Positions 1-10,302 are shown, numbered from the stretch's first letter. The stretch is 64,000 nt of DNA from Janthinobacterium sp. 64 (GCF_002813325.1 NZ_PHUG01000001.1:2356001-2420000); one strand, 5' to 3'. The notes: a model not told the origin generated them from the sequence alone. Made by a program: numbers and translations.

Positions 1-1660
1 CTATCACCCGCCAGCACGCCGCCCAGGTTCAGCAAACCCGTGGCCGCATTCACGCTGCCGTCATAGCGGCGCGTGGCGCCACTGGCTGCCTGCACGCTGA
101 GCGCGCGCGGCGTCACCAACACCGTGCCGCTCGCCGTGGCGCCCGTCACCGTGTAGTTGCTGTTGCTCAAGGTCACGCCAGCGATGGTGCTGATGGCCTG
201 GCTGCCCGCATCCTTGCCCGCCAGGTTCATGCTGCCGCCCAGCACCAGGGTGTCGCCCGACACTACATTGCTCACCTCCAGCAAGCCGGCGCCGGCAGCG
301 ATGCTGCCGTCATATTCCTTCTGCGCACCGCTCACGGCCGCCAAGTTGACGGGCAAGGCCGTGACGGCCACGCTGCCGGCAGGCAGCACGCCATTCAAGG
401 TGTAATTGGCGTTGTCCAGACTCAAGGTGCCCAGGCCGCTGATGGCTTGCGTACCGACATTCTTGCTTGCCAGTACAGCATTGCCGCTCAGGCTGGCGCT
501 ATCGCCCGCCAGCACGCCGCCCAGGCTCAGCAAACCCGTGGCCGCATGCACGCTGCCGTCGTAGCGGCGCGTGGCACCACTGGCCGCATTCACGCTGAGC
601 GCGCGCGGTGTCACCAACACCGTGCCGCTCGCCGTGGCGCCCGTCACCGTGTAGTTGCTGTTGCTCAAGGTCACGTCGGCGATGGTGCTGATGGCCTGGC
701 TGCCCGCATCCTTGCCCGCCAGATTCATGCTGCCGCCCAGCACCAGGGTGTCGCCCGACACTACATTGCTCACCTCCAGCAAGCCGGCGCCGGCAGCGAT
801 GCTGCCGTCATATTCCTTCTGCGCACCGCTCACGGCCGCCAAGTTGACGGGCAAGGCCGTGACGGCCACGCTGCCGGCAGGCAGCACGCCATTCAAGGTG
901 TAATTGGCATTGTCCAGACTCAAGGTGCCCAGGCCGCTGATGGCTTGCGCACCGACATTTTTGCCTGCCAGGACAGCATTGCCGCTCAGGCTAGCGCTAT
1001 CGCCCGCCAGCACGCCGCCCAGGCTCAGCAAACCCGTGGCCGCATTCACGCTGCCGTCATAGCGGCGCGTGGCACCGCTGGCCGCCTGCACGCTGAGCGC
1101 GCGCGGCGTCACCAGCACCGTGCCGCTCGCCGTGGCACCAGTCACCGTGTAGTTGCTGTTGCTCAAGGTCACGCCGGCGATGGTGCTGATGGCCTGGCTG
1201 CCCGCATCCTTGCCCGCCAGGTTCATGCTGCCGCCCAGCACCAGGGTGTCGCCCGACACCACATTGCTCACCTCCAGCAAGCCGGCGCTGGCAGCCACGC
1301 TGCCGTCATATTCCTTCTGCGCACCGCTCACGGCCGCCAAGTTGACGGGCAAGGCTGTAATCGCCACGCTGCCGGCAGGCAGCACGCCATTCAAGGTGTA
1401 ATTGGCATTGTCCAGACTCAAGGTGCCCAGGCCGCTGATGGCTTGCGTACCGACATTCTTGCTTGCCAGTACAGCATTGCCGCTCAGGCTGGCGCTATCG
1501 CCCGCCAGCACGCCGCCCAGGCTCAGCAAACCCGTGGCCGCATGCACGCTGCCGTCGTAGCGGCGCGTGGCGCCACTGGCTGCCTGCACGCTGAGCGCGC
1601 GCGGCGTCACCAGTACATTGGCGCCCAGGCTGGCTGACGCGAACGTGTAGTTGCTGTTGT
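1..1660 (-). repeat. 498-bp tandem repeats encoding paired YDG domains
   Basis: Near-identical units recur every 498 bp. For example, the plus-strand text around 157, 655 and 1153 is almost the same, and the phase is exact. Each unit codes for 166 residues, made of two different halves of about 83 residues: one beginning KEYDGSIAAGAG, one beginning RRYDGSVNAATG. About three and a third units are inside the window and the array continues past the left edge. Degenerate YDG relatives follow at about 1660-2130 (REYDATDK, KTYDRTN). Confidence 0.92.
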
Positions 1661-4600
1661 CCAGCACCAGGTCCGCATAGCCGGTCAGCGCCTGTGTACC
1701 GGCATTACGCGACGCCAGCGTACCCGTGCCGCTCAGGTTGACGGTATCGCCACCGAGTACATTCGTGATCTGCAGCAAGTTAGCGTTGAGTTTGTCGGTC
1801 GCGTCGTACTCCCTGCCGCCCAGGCTGGCAAGATGCACTTCCAGCGCGCTGATGGTCGCCGCCAGGTTGACGGTCGGCGTGGACAGGATGTAATTGCTGG
1901 CCAGGCCCGCGTTGGCGCCGCTGCCGTCCCCCACCAGCAAGCTGGCCGCCACAGTGCGGGCGCCGGCGTTGACGCTGTCGAAGGTGCCGCTGGCCAACAG
2001 CGACAGGTTTTCGCCATTCACGAGGCCCACCAGGGTGCCGGCGTTGATGCTGGCCGCGTTCGTGCGGTCATACGTCTTGTTGGCGGCGCCGATGCCGGCA
2101 ATGGTCAGCACGGCCGGCGTGATCGACAGGGTACCCATGCTGTAGGTGATGTCATAATCGCTCAGCTTGCCATAGCCGGCGCCCAGGGTCGGCGCGAACA
2201 GGCTGGCGCCGTAATTGAGCGTGCCGACGGAGGTGGTGGGCAGCAGGGCCGCACTCCAGTCAACGCCGCTCACGCATGCCAGGTTGTTGTCGCAGCCGCT
2301 GACCGTCCAGCCGCCAGCTAGCAGCGGATTGGCCCCGCCATAGGTTTTCGTCAGGGCTGGATTGTTCAGCGTGATGGTGATCGGATCGGTATAACCAAAC
2401 GTGCGCAACACGGGATAGCCGTCATTGAGCGTGGCCTTGCGTCCCCATACCCCGCTGTGGAAGGTGAAATCCCAGCTGTTGGTGGTGAACAGATTGCTGT
2501 CTTGCATTTGCGCCGTGGTCTTGCCCGTGCCGTCGCCACTGCTGTTCTGACCGCTGGTCTGCGTATCCCAGAAACTGTTGCTGACGCCGCCGATGCTGAC
2601 ACCCATCAAGCCGCCTACCCCCACACCCGGGCTAGTCACCAGGCCGGTCGAATAACTCTTGTCGGCCGTGCCCAGATTGTTGCCGATCAGACCGCCCACG
2701 TAGTTGCCGGAGGTCGAGACGGCGCCACGGGCGTAGGTATTGACGACGTGGTTGCCAAAATTACGGCCGATCAAGCCGCCCACACTGTCGCCGGTAGCCG
2801 TCACTGCACCGCTCGCATAGCTGGTATTGATTTCATTGTCCGGCGTGGCAACGCCGCCCGAGGCGCTGCTCAGGCCGATCAAGCCGCCGACCGTGCTCGT
2901 GCCGGTGACGGCGCCGCTGGCGTAACTACCGCTGACCTTGCCGTTATTATTGTTACCGACCAGGCCGCCTGTATTCGTGGTGCCCGTCACCGTGGCGGTG
3001 GAATAGCTGCCGCTGACTATGCCGCTATTGTTATTGCCGACCACGCCGCCCGTGTCGCCCTTGCCATTGACGATGCCAGTGACATGGCTGTCGACGATGC
3101 GGCCGTAATCGTTTTGCCCGACCAGGCCGCCAGTCCAGACGCCGGTCGTGTTCGTCACCGTGACATTCGCATAGCTGTTGGCCAGGGTGATCTGGTAAGC
3201 CAGGTAACCGGTCAGTCCGCCGACATTATTGCCCTGCGAATTGACCGTGCCATCGAAGTGCAGGCGAGTGAGCGTGCCATCGAAGATCGCACCGATCAAG
3301 CCCCCCACATAGCCACCCGGCCCCGTCACGCTGCCTGCGGCGTAGCTGTTGTACACGCTGCCCATGTTCAATCCGATCAACGCCCCCACGCCCTGGTTGG
3401 CGCTGACCACCGCATTCGACATCGCCACGTTGCGCACCGTGCCGTTGTTGGTGCCGAACAGGCCCACATAGCTGCCGGCTGGCTGGTTGATGCGCAAGCC
3501 GCTGACGGTATGACCGAGGCCATCGAACATGCCGGAGAAGGCCAGGGGCGCGAAACCGGCGCCAGAGTTCCAGGCGCTGGTGGCGCTGGCGTCGATATTG
3601 CTGGCCAGCGCATAGCGGCCGCTACCGCCACCGTTGATGCCCTGCAAATCGAGGCTATTGGTGCTGTTGGCGCTGCCCAGCGCATTGATCAGGGTGTAGC
3701 CCGTGTTATTGATCGTCAGCAACCCCGTGCCGGCGCGGTCGACATCGATGCGGCCCTTGAAGACGCCGGCGTCATCGATACCCACCAGCACATTCTTGCT
3801 CGTGTTAAACGCCGGGCTGCCGGGATTGAAGTTGTAGCCCGTCTTCATGTCCAGGGTCGAGCTGCCGGTGGCGCTCATGACGGCGTTGACATTGATGTCG
3901 CCGTGCGCTTCCAGGGTCAGCTTGTTGGCGTTCCAGGCCAGCGCCGCGTTGACGTGGATATCGCCCGCTTCGCTGCCGGTCGCCTGGGTCTGGATCGTGA
4001 CATTGCCGGCGGCCAGCGCCGCTTGCAGGGTATCGACGCCGATGCCGCTCGCGCCTTGCGCGGCGCTGCCGCTGCCGATCGTGAAATCGATGGGGTCGAT
4101 CAGCCAGGAACCGCTGCGGCCCGCCGCCGCGCTGGTGTCGACGCGCGTGCCGTCAGCCACGCGCAGCACGGGGCCCGAGGTTTCGATGAAGCCGCCATTG
4201 CCGCCCTGCGGCGCGCTGGCGTCGAGCTTGCCGGCCACCTCGACGGCACCGCCCTCGCCCAGCAGGAAAATCCGGCCGGCCCGCTCGTTGATGGTGCGCG
4301 CGCGCACTTCACCGGTGTTGTTGACAACGGTATTGAGCAAGCCGTCGGCGCCTTTCGCCGTCAGCACCACCAGGCCACCATCGGCATGCACGGCATTGCC
4401 GTTGGCCACCAGCGCGGCCAGCGCCGCCTCGTCGACGGCCACGCCCACCAGCGCGCCGCCATCAAACGTCAGGCTGACCTTGTTGCCGGCCGCCAGCGCC
4501 ACCGTGCCCAGCCTGGCGCTGATCACGCCCTCATTGCGCACTTGCGCGCCCATCAGCACGACATAGCCGCCATCGTTGGCATTCAAACTGCCCAGATTGG

Positions 4601-5153
4601 TGACGGCGCCGCCCTTGCCGCTGAAGCTGGTCTTGCCAGCCATAAAATCGGCATCGCCGAGATTGAGCGTGCTGGCCACCAGGCCTGCCGTATCGACTCT
4701 GGCGCCCTTGCCGAACAGCACGCCGTTGGGATTCAAAATGAACACCTGGCCATTCGCCTTCAGCGCGCCGTCGATCACGGAGCCTTCATTGCCCTTGATC
4801 CTGTTGAGCGTGACGGAGGCGGCATTCGGCTGCACGAACGTGACCTTGGCATCCTTGCCGATCGAAAAATTGTTCCACTCGATGGCCGCCTTGCCCGTGG
4901 CTTGGGTCACGGTCATGGCCGCCCCGCTTTGTCCGACATGCGCCTGGCCGGCCGTCACCACGGCGCCAGTAGGCAAGGCCGCGGTGGCAAGGTCGGCCGC
5001 CTGCGCCACGCCTCCCAGCATGACGCCGGTCAAGACGCTGGCCAGCAGCGTGCCCGTGGTGCCGGAGCGCTTGCCCGCGCTGCCAGCATGTTCTGCCACG
5101 ACCATGACGGCGTTGCGGCGGCGGTTCCATACGGTACGATGAATGCGATTCAT
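1..5153 (-). CDS. TpsA-type filamentous haemagglutinin adhesin, partial
   Basis: Large secreted adhesin of the two-partner secretion type; more than 1,717 residues are visible and the C-terminus lies beyond the left edge. The ATG at 5151-5153 opens an ESPR-like signal peptide (MNRIHRTVWNRRRNA), followed by a hydrophobic stretch ending AQA near residue 52. Residues 60-170 are the haemagglutination activity domain (NPNGVLFGKGA). Residues about 600-850 hold GLUG repeats of the form VGGLIGxNxGxxVxNSYA. From about residue 1000 onward the protein is built of YDG-type domains (KEYDGS, RRYDGS). The same frame is open at both ends, checked at 59 and 5153. No TpsB transporter lies upstream; it would have to be off the left edge or elsewhere. 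The family secretes through an outer-membrane TpsB pore and acts in adhesion; the specific target is unknown. Confidence 0.9.
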   Translation of the reverse strand, partial: MNRIHRTVWNRRRNAVMVVAEHAGSAGKRSGTTGTLLASVLTGVMLGGVAQAADLATAALPTGAVVTAGQAHVGQSGAAMTVTQATGKAAIEWNNFSIGKDAKVTFVQPNAASVTLNRIKGNEGSVIDGALKANGQVFILNPNGVLFGKGARVDTAGLVASTLNLGDADFMAGKTSFSGKGGAVTNLGSLNANDGGYVVLMGAQVRNEGVISARLGTVALAAGNKVSLTFDGGALVGVAVDEAALAALVANGNAVHADGGLVVLTAKGADGLLNTVVNNTGEVRARTINERAGRIFLLGEGGAVEVAGKLDASAPQGGNGGFIETSGPVLRVADGTRVDTSAAAGRSGSWLIDPIDFTIGSGSAAQGASGIGVDTLQAALAAGNVTIQTQATGSEAGDIHVNAALAWNANKLTLEAHGDINVNAVMSATGSSTLDMKTGYNFNPGSPAFNTSKNVLVGIDDAGVFKGRIDVDRAGTGLLTINNTGYTLINALGSANSTNSLDLQGINGGGSGRYALASNIDASATSAWNSGAGFAPLAFSGMFDGLGHTVSGLRINQPAGSYVGLFGTNNGTVRNVAMSNAVVSANQGVGALIGLNMGSVYNSYAAGSVTGPGGYVGGLIGAIFDGTLTRLHFDGTVNSQGNNVGGLTGYLAYQITLANSYANVTVTNTTGVWTGGLVGQNDYGRIVDSHVTGIVNGKGDTGGVVGNNNSGIVSGSYSTATVTGTTNTGGLVGNNNNGKVSGSYASGAVTGTSTVGGLIGLSSASGGVATPDNEINTSYASGAVTATGDSVGGLIGRNFGNHVVNTYARGAVSTSGNYVGGLIGNNLGTADKSYSTGLVTSPGVGVGGLMGVSIGGVSNSFWDTQTSGQNSSGDGTGKTTAQMQDSNLFTTNSWDFTFHSGVWGRKATLNDGYPVLRTFGYTDPITITLNNPALTKTYGGANPLLAGGWTVSGCDNNLACVSGVDWSAALLPTTSVGTLNYGASLFAPTLGAGYGKLSDYDITYSMGTLSITPAVLTIAGIGAANKTYDRTNAASINAGTLVGLVNGENLSLLASGTFDSVNAGARTVAASLLVGDGSGANAGLASNYILSTPTVNLAATISALEVHLASLGGREYDATDKLNANLLQITNVLGGDTVNLSGTGTLASRNAGTQALTGYADLVLDNSNYTFASASLGANVLVTPRALSVQAASGATRRYDGSVHAATGLLSLGGVLAGDSASLSGNAVLASKNVGTQAISGLGTLSLDNANYTLNGVLPAGSVAITALPVNLAAVSGAQKEYDGSVAASAGLLEVSNVVSGDTLVLGGSMNLAGKDAGSQAISTIAGVTLSNSNYTVTGATASGTVLVTPRALSVQAASGATRRYDGSVNAATGLLSLGGVLAGDSASLSGNAVLAGKNVGAQAISGLGTLSLDNANYTLNGVLPAGSVAVTALPVNLAAVSGAQKEYDGSIAAGAGLLEVSNVVSGDTLVLGGSMNLAGKDAGSQAISTIADVTLSNSNYTVTGATASGTVLVTPRALSVNAASGATRRYDGSVHAATGLLSLGGVLAGDSASLSGNAVLASKNVGTQAISGLGTLSLDNANYTLNGVLPAGSVAVTALPVNLAAVSGAQKEYDGSIAAGAGLLEVSNVVSGDTLVLGGSMNLAGKDAGSQAISTIAGVTLSNSNYTVTGATASGTVLVTPRALSVQAASGATRRYDGSVNAATGLLNLGGVLAGD
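2600..3350 (-). repeat. GLUG-motif repeat region of the adhesin
   Basis: On the minus strand this stretch reads as a run of short repeats of the pattern VGGLIG-x-N-x-G, each followed by a VxNSYAxG-like segment. They recur every 30 or so codons with divergent DNA. GLUG motifs are known from bacterial surface adhesins and IgA-peptidase-like proteins. Unlike the 498-bp array, these copies are diverged at DNA level, so they are old. Confidence 0.75.
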
Positions 5154-5320
5154 GTGAGGTCCCCATCTGACGTGATGACACCATGGCTTGCCAGGAATTT
5201 TCAGCAAAAGCAGCTAACAGCATTATAAAATGCTGCAAGTAAGCAATTTCGACAAATTCTCCCCATCGGGCGTTAACACAACACGCATGCCAAACGACAG
5301 CGCCCGCAGCCGCTGCAGGC

Positions 5321-5352
5321 AAAAAAAAACCACCGGAACCGGTGGTTTTTTT
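5321..5352 (-). terminator. Rho-independent terminator after kdsA
   Basis: A perfect hairpin ACCACCGG-AA-CCGGTGGT at 5329-5346 lies between an A-run (5321-5329) and a T-run (5346-5352), so it can act in both directions. It sits 39 bases past the kdsA stop on the minus strand and separates kdsA from the adhesin promoter region (5154-5320). Confidence 0.88.
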
Positions 5353-5390
5353 GCTCACAGAACGCGCGAAAAACCGCGACTAGTGACTAG

Positions 5391-6248
<858 letters not shown>

Positions 6249-6415
6249 TTAGTTAATTGTTACTACTTGCTTGGAAGAGGCGCAGCCAGCGGCTGGCGCG
6301 ATAAGGCATCTTACTAGCTGGGGCGGCGCAGATCAAATTTGATCCAGCGCAAGGGCACGGCAAACGGCATGTCGCCAGGCCGCGACGGCCCCGCGAGGGC
6401 TGGCGCAAAGTACCT

Positions 6416-6421
6416 TATAAT
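6416..6421 (+). promoter_or_regulatory. Candidate -10 box for yggX
   Basis: A perfect TATAAT lies 35 bases upstream of the yggX start and just ahead of its ribosome-binding site. I see no good -35 hexamer at 17 +/- 1 bases, so the call rests on the -10 alone. Confidence 0.35.
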
Positions 6422-6455
6422 CACGCTTTATCTCTACACTGATTCAGGAGCACAG

Positions 6456-6728
6456 ATGGCCCGCACGATCCACTGCATCAAACTCAACAAGGAAGCCGAA
6501 GGACTGGATTTCCCGCCGTACCCGGGCGAACTGGGCAAGAAGATTTACGAATCCGTGTCGAAGGAAGCGTGGGCTGCCTGGCTCAAGCACCAGACCATGC
6601 TGGTCAACGAAAACCGCTTGAACCTGGCCGACGCGCGCGCCCGCAAATACCTGGCCACGCAAATGGAAAAGCATTTCTTCGGCGATGGCGCCGATGCGGC
6701 CATGGGTTACGTTCCCCCTACCGAGTAA
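6456..6728 (+). CDS. yggX: Fe(2+)-trafficking protein YggX
   Basis: Small cytoplasmic protein of 90 residues linked in the family to iron trafficking and protection of Fe-S clusters from oxidation. It begins [19 protein letters not shown], with the conserved single Cys at residue 7, and includes [13 protein letters not shown] and W-W-x2[12 protein letters not shown] blocks typical of YggX. The ATG at 6456 follows CAGGAG at 6445-6450, which decides against a longer upstream reading. In many bacteria it follows mutY; here it is on its own. Confidence 0.95.
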   Translation: MARTIHCIKLNKEAEGLDFPPYPGELGKKIYESVSKEAWAAWLKHQTMLVNENRLNLADARARKYLATQMEKHFFGDGADAAMGYVPPTE

Positions 6729-6894
6729 GTTTAAAACATGCCCGTGACCACGTCACGGGCAGTTTCACCTGCGTTTCACGCCCGCCCCCGCCGTTTCACG
6801 GCCATCCCTCCCCGTTTCGTCGCACCCCGCTCGCCGCCCGCGCCGCCCGCTGGCACAGTACGTCCATCGACAATCTCATTCCAAGGCGAACACC

Positions 6895-7419
6895 ATGTTG
6901 CAGCACATCTTCAGCCACACTCCCCTGTACGTCTGGGCCATCCTGGGATTTCTCGTGTACCGGGGCGTGCTGGCCAGCCGGGCGCGCGAAGTGAGCTTGC
7001 GCAAGCTGTGCATCATTCCCCTGGTCATGCTGGCCCTGTCGCTGAGCGGCGTGCATGGCAGTTTCGGCTTCGATGGCGTGGCGCCGCTCGCCTGGGCAAT
7101 CGGCGCCCTGGCCGGTGCGGCGCTGGCGTGGACGCTGACCGATGCGCGCAAGATCGTCGCCATTCCCGAACGGGCCAGCGTGCGGCGTCCCGGCAGCTGG
7201 CTACCATTGATCCTGATGATGAGTATTTTCTGCATGAAATATGCGGTGGCCGTCACCTTGGCCATTGCCCCGGCCTACGCCCGTGCGCCCGGCTTCATGG
7301 TGCCCGTCTGTCTCGCCTACGGTGGCTTCAGCGGCATCTTCCTCGGCGGCTTGCTGCGCACCGTGAGCGTGTACCGCCAGGCGCATATGACAAGCGGCCC
7401 GCAAGGGGCCGCCGTGTAA
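6895..7419 (+). CDS. Small integral membrane protein (DUF6622-like)
   Basis: A 174-residue protein with four to five hydrophobic segments (about 10-25, 38-52, 62-80, 100-125, 135-155). The opening FSHTPLYVWAILGFLVYRG and the following R-E-V-S-L-R-K-L pattern resemble the DUF6622 family as I recall it. No catalytic motif is visible. The function is unknown. A short perfect GC palindrome at 7433-7448 separates it from the convergent rpiA, without a clear T-run. Confidence 0.7.
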   Translation: MLQHIFSHTPLYVWAILGFLVYRGVLASRAREVSLRKLCIIPLVMLALSLSGVHGSFGFDGVAPLAWAIGALAGAALAWTLTDARKIVAIPERASVRRPGSWLPLILMMSIFCMKYAVAVTLAIAPAYARAPGFMVPVCLAYGGFSGIFLGGLLRTVSVYRQAHMTSGPQGAAV

Positions 7420-7455
7420 GACAGGTACCAACGCCGGCGAACGCCGGCTATCATC

Positions 7456-8133
7456 TTAGTAGGCCAGCGTCCGCACGCCTTCCGGCATGCCCAGCAGGCA
7501 AACATTGGCGCCGCGCACGGCGAACAGGCCGACGGCGATGACGCCGACGATCTGGTTGATCTGCTGTTCCAGCGCCACCGGATCGGCGATCTGCAAGCCC
7601 AGCACATCGATGATTTCGCCACCGTTGTCGGTAATGAAGGCTTCGGTGCTGCCCGCTTTCAGGCGCAAGCGGGGCGTGCCGCCCAGCGCGGCCAGCTGGC
7701 GCGAGACGGCGGCGCGTGCCATCGGCACCACTTCCACCGGCAGCGGGAAGGCGCCCAGGGTATCGACCAGCTTGGAGCCGTCGGCGATGCAGACGAACTG
7801 CTTCGAGACCGAGGCGACGATCTTTTCACGCGTCAACGCCGCGCCGCCACCCTTGATCATGGCGCCGCTGGCCGTGATTTCATCGGCGCCGTCGATGTAG
7901 ACGGCGATCGACTCGACATCGTTGAGGTCGAAGACGGCAATGCCATGGCCTGCCAGGCGCGCGGCCGTCGCTTCGGACGACGCGACCGTGCCTTTGATGC
8001 GGTGCTTGATCTTGGCCAGTTCATCGATGAAAAAATTGGCGGTGGAACCGGTGCCGACACCGATGATTTCACCGTCGACCACATAATCAATGGCGGCGCG
8101 GGCTACGGCTTGCTTCAATTCGTCTTGGGTCAT
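7456..8133 (-). CDS. rpiA: Ribose-5-phosphate isomerase A
   Basis: Interconverts ribose 5-phosphate and ribulose 5-phosphate in the pentose phosphate pathway; cytoplasmic. The 225 residues match the RpiA family in length. Seen motifs are [15 protein letters not shown] (phosphate-binding loop), YIDGADEI with the two catalytic-site aspartates, and [12 protein letters not shown] with the conserved Lys and Glu. The gene is convergent with the small membrane protein and divergent from the signalling operon at 8340. The other pentose phosphate genes of the window (zwf, tal) lie 28-32 kb away. Confidence 0.97.
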   Translation of the reverse strand: MTQDELKQAVARAAIDYVVDGEIIGVGTGSTANFFIDELAKIKHRIKGTVASSEATAARLAGHGIAVFDLNDVESIAVYIDGADEITASGAMIKGGGAALTREKIVASVSKQFVCIADGSKLVDTLGAFPLPVEVVPMARAAVSRQLAALGGTPRLRLKAGSTEAFITDNGGEIIDVLGLQIADPVALEQQINQIVGVIAVGLFAVRGANVCLLGMPEGVRTLAY

Positions 8134-8339
8134 GACATTCAGGCTAAAGTGGGGAATGGCGCTATTTTAACGGATTGCCAGCCCGGCTTGCCGGCCATGA
8201 TGACCGACGCTGCGACGCGATACAACAGCTAAATGGGAAAACCTTGCCATAGGGCAATTCCGCACTCAATTACTCTCTATGGCCTTTAAAATATGCGAAA
8301 ATGGAATGATAGTCCGATATGACGTTTCAGGAATAGCAC

Positions 8340-8708
8340 ATGAATCACAGTAAACAGGTACTTGTTGTCGATGACAGCCGGGTTTCACGTTTGATGTCGC
8401 ATCAGTTCATCCTCAGCAAACATGCCGACTGGCAAGTGATTGAGGCGGCGACGGGTGAAGAAGCCCTGGAAAAAGTCAAGACAATCAGCCCTGTGCTGAT
8501 ATTACTGGATGTCAACATGCCCGGCATGGGCGGCGTGGCGGCAGCGGAACAATTGCGCGCGCTGTGTCCGCAAACGCACATCATTCTCGTCACGGCGAAT
8601 GTACAAAACGCCATCCGCAACCGCGCCAGCGAGCTCGGTGTCGGCTTCATGGAAAAACCGATCACGGAAACCCGCATCCATCAGCTGATCGAATCACTGG
8701 GACTGTGA
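8340..8708 (+). CDS. Single-domain CheY-like response regulator
   Basis: Stand-alone receiver of 122 residues. It has the acidic pair in VVDDSRVSR, the phospho-acceptor Asp in LILLDVNMPGMGG (near residue 60), the Thr in ILVTAN and the Lys in MEKPI, so it should be phosphorylatable. No output domain follows. It stops two bases before the start of the CheC-like gene and then the GGDEF gene, so the three are probably co-transcribed. The output is likely protein-protein, perhaps with the CheC-like phosphatase next door; that partner assignment is inference. Confidence 0.9.
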   Translation: MNHSKQVLVVDDSRVSRLMSHQFILSKHADWQVIEAATGEEALEKVKTISPVLILLDVNMPGMGGVAAAEQLRALCPQTHIILVTANVQNAIRNRASELGVGFMEKPITETRIHQLIESLGL

Positions 8709-8710
8709 GC

Positions 8711-9337
8711 ATGATCAATCTCTCCGAACTCGAAAACGATGCACTGGTAGAGATATTCAACATCGGGGTGGGCCATGCCGCCGCCGCGATGAGCGAGATC
8801 GTCAATGAAGAAGTGACCATGTCGGTGCCGTCGATCACGTTCCTGAACCGTGCCGACGCGGCCGCCCTGCTGGGCAGCAAGAAGGATGGCGAACGCATCT
8901 GCGGCGTCAGCCAGCATTACGATGGCGCCTTCGCCACCGAAGCCATCCTGATGTTCCCGGAAGACAAGAGCCTGGAAATCGTGCGCCTGATGGTGGGCGA
9001 CGCCATGCCGCTGCAGGAACTGACGGAGATGGAACAGGAGGCGATGAGCGAAATCGGCAACATCATCCTGAACTCCTGCGTGGGCACCCTGGCCAACCTG
9101 TTCGACAGCGAACTGCATGGCTCGCTGCCCCTGTACCACGTGGGCACCAGCGCGGAAATCCTGTCTTCGTTCGGCGGCCGCGATGACGAAGCCGTCGTGC
9201 TGATGCTGCATATCGACTTCGTGCTGTCCAAGCACCAGATCCACGGCTATGTCGCCTTCGTGCTCGACCTGTCCGCCTTGCACGACCTGAAACAGCAGGT
9301 CAGCCACTATCTGGCCAAGGTCCTGGGACAGGCGTGA
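8711..9337 (+). CDS. CheC-family phosphatase-like protein
   Basis: A protein of 208 residues with two CheC-type active-site helices: ALVEIFNIGVGHAAAAMSEI near residues 10-30 and EQEAMSEIGNIILNSCVG near residues 107-125. Each carries the E-x2-N pair used by CheC/CheX/FliY to remove phosphate from CheY-like receivers. The ATG at 8711 lies two bases past the upstream receiver stop; a longer frame from 8564 would overlap the receiver and is unlikely. The 3' end overlaps the next gene's GTG as GTGA. CheC without CheD is uncommon in betaproteobacteria. The receiver at 8340 is the natural substrate candidate. Confidence 0.85.
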   Translation: MINLSELENDALVEIFNIGVGHAAAAMSEIVNEEVTMSVPSITFLNRADAAALLGSKKDGERICGVSQHYDGAFATEAILMFPEDKSLEIVRLMVGDAMPLQELTEMEQEAMSEIGNIILNSCVGTLANLFDSELHGSLPLYHVGTSAEILSSFGGRDDEAVVLMLHIDFVLSKHQIHGYVAFVLDLSALHDLKQQVSHYLAKVLGQA

Positions 9338-10302
9338 CGATCATGCCGGATGCCTTACACCGACTCGCCCTGCTCGAAAGCATACTCGGCGCCGTGAACC
9401 TGGGCGCCATCGTGCTCGACGAGCAGCACCGCATCGTGCTGTGGAACCACTGGATGGCACGCCACTCGGCTTGCCGGGCCGACGCCGTGCTGGGCCAGGA
9501 CTTCTTCGCCGTCTATCCGGACCTGCGGCACAAGCGCATAGCCTCGGCCATCACCCAGGCCCTGCGCGACAATTTCCAGTCGCTATTGTCGCAAACGCTG
9601 CACAAGGCGCCGTTCGAGCTCTACACGCACGGCACCAGCGAAGGCCAGGAACGCATGCAGCAGGCGATCGCCGTCACGCCGATCAATCTGCCCGGTTCGC
9701 CGCGCCACTGCCTGATCCAGATCAACGACGTCACCATCGCCGTGGGCCGCGAAAAGCTGCTGCGCGAACAGACCATGGTCTTGCGCTCGCAAACGTTTTC
9801 CGACGGTTTGACGGGCATTGCCAACCGCCGCCACTTCGACGTGGCGATCGAGAAGGAAATGCGGCGCGCCATGCGCACGGGCAGCCCACTGTCGCTGCTG
9901 ATGATCGATATTGACCATTTCAAGGATTACAACGACCATTACGGGCACCAGCAGGGCGACGACTGCCTGATCCGCGTGGCAGCCGAACTGGCCGCCATGC
10001 TGCAGCGCCCCACCGACCTGCTGGCACGCTATGGCGGCGAGGAATTTGCCGCCATCTTGCCCGACACGGACGCGGCGCAGGCGCTGCGCATGGCCGAGGC
10101 GATCCGCGAACGGGCGGCCGGGCTGCGCATTCCGCATGCCAAGACGGACAATGAGGTCAAGCACATCACGGTCAGCATCGGCATCGCCACGCAGCAGCCG
10201 CAGCAGCAACTGGCCATCTCCGCCCTGATCGGCGCCGCCGACCGCGCCCTGTACCTGGCCAAGGGCGCCGGGCGCAACCGTGTGATGGTACAGCCATTGT
10301 AG
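9334..10302 (+). CDS. PAS-GGDEF diguanylate cyclase
   Basis: Makes cyclic di-GMP from two GTP. A PAS-like sensor covers about residues 15-130 (GAIVLDEQHRIVLWNHWMAR). The GGDEF domain covers about 155-320, with LTGIANRRHFD, DIDHFKDYNDHYGH and an intact GGEEF active site. The inhibitory I-site RPTD lies exactly five residues before GGEEF, so product inhibition is expected. The GTG at 9334 overlaps the upstream stop as GTGA; an ATG at 9343 is the alternative start. As the last gene of the trio it is the likely output, linking receiver/CheC activity to cyclic di-GMP. Confidence 0.92.
   Translation: MTIMPDALHRLALLESILGAVNLGAIVLDEQHRIVLWNHWMARHSACRADAVLGQDFFAVYPDLRHKRIASAITQALRDNFQSLLSQTLHKAPFELYTHGTSEGQERMQQAIAVTPINLPGSPRHCLIQINDVTIAVGREKLLREQTMVLRSQTFSDGLTGIANRRHFDVAIEKEMRRAMRTGSPLSLLMIDIDHFKDYNDHYGHQQGDDCLIRVAAELAAMLQRPTDLLARYGGEEFAAILPDTDAAQALRMAEAIRERAAGLRIPHAKTDNEVKHITVSIGIATQQPQQQLAISALIGAADRALYLAKGAGRNRVMVQPL

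Noticed and set aside
157..1401. Three identical 82-residue plus-strand frames at 157, 655 and 1153
   Set aside because: They are shadows of the 498-bp repeat array and share its period; not separate genes.
1..1660. CRISPR-like reading of the regular repeats
   Set aside because: The unit is 498 bases, coding throughout and in frame, without short repeats and unique spacers.
447..5228. Long plus-strand open frames at 447-1637 and 2457-5228
   Set aside because: They mirror the adhesin in a GC-rich antisense frame, with His/Ala/Gln/Arg-rich low-complexity translations and no domains. The minus-strand frame shows ESPR, haemagglutination, GLUG and YDG features.
7433..7448. GCCGGCG-AA-CGCCGGC hairpin between the DUF6622-like gene and rpiA as a terminator
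   Set aside because: The stem is perfect, but no T-run follows on either strand, so I do not list it as a terminator.
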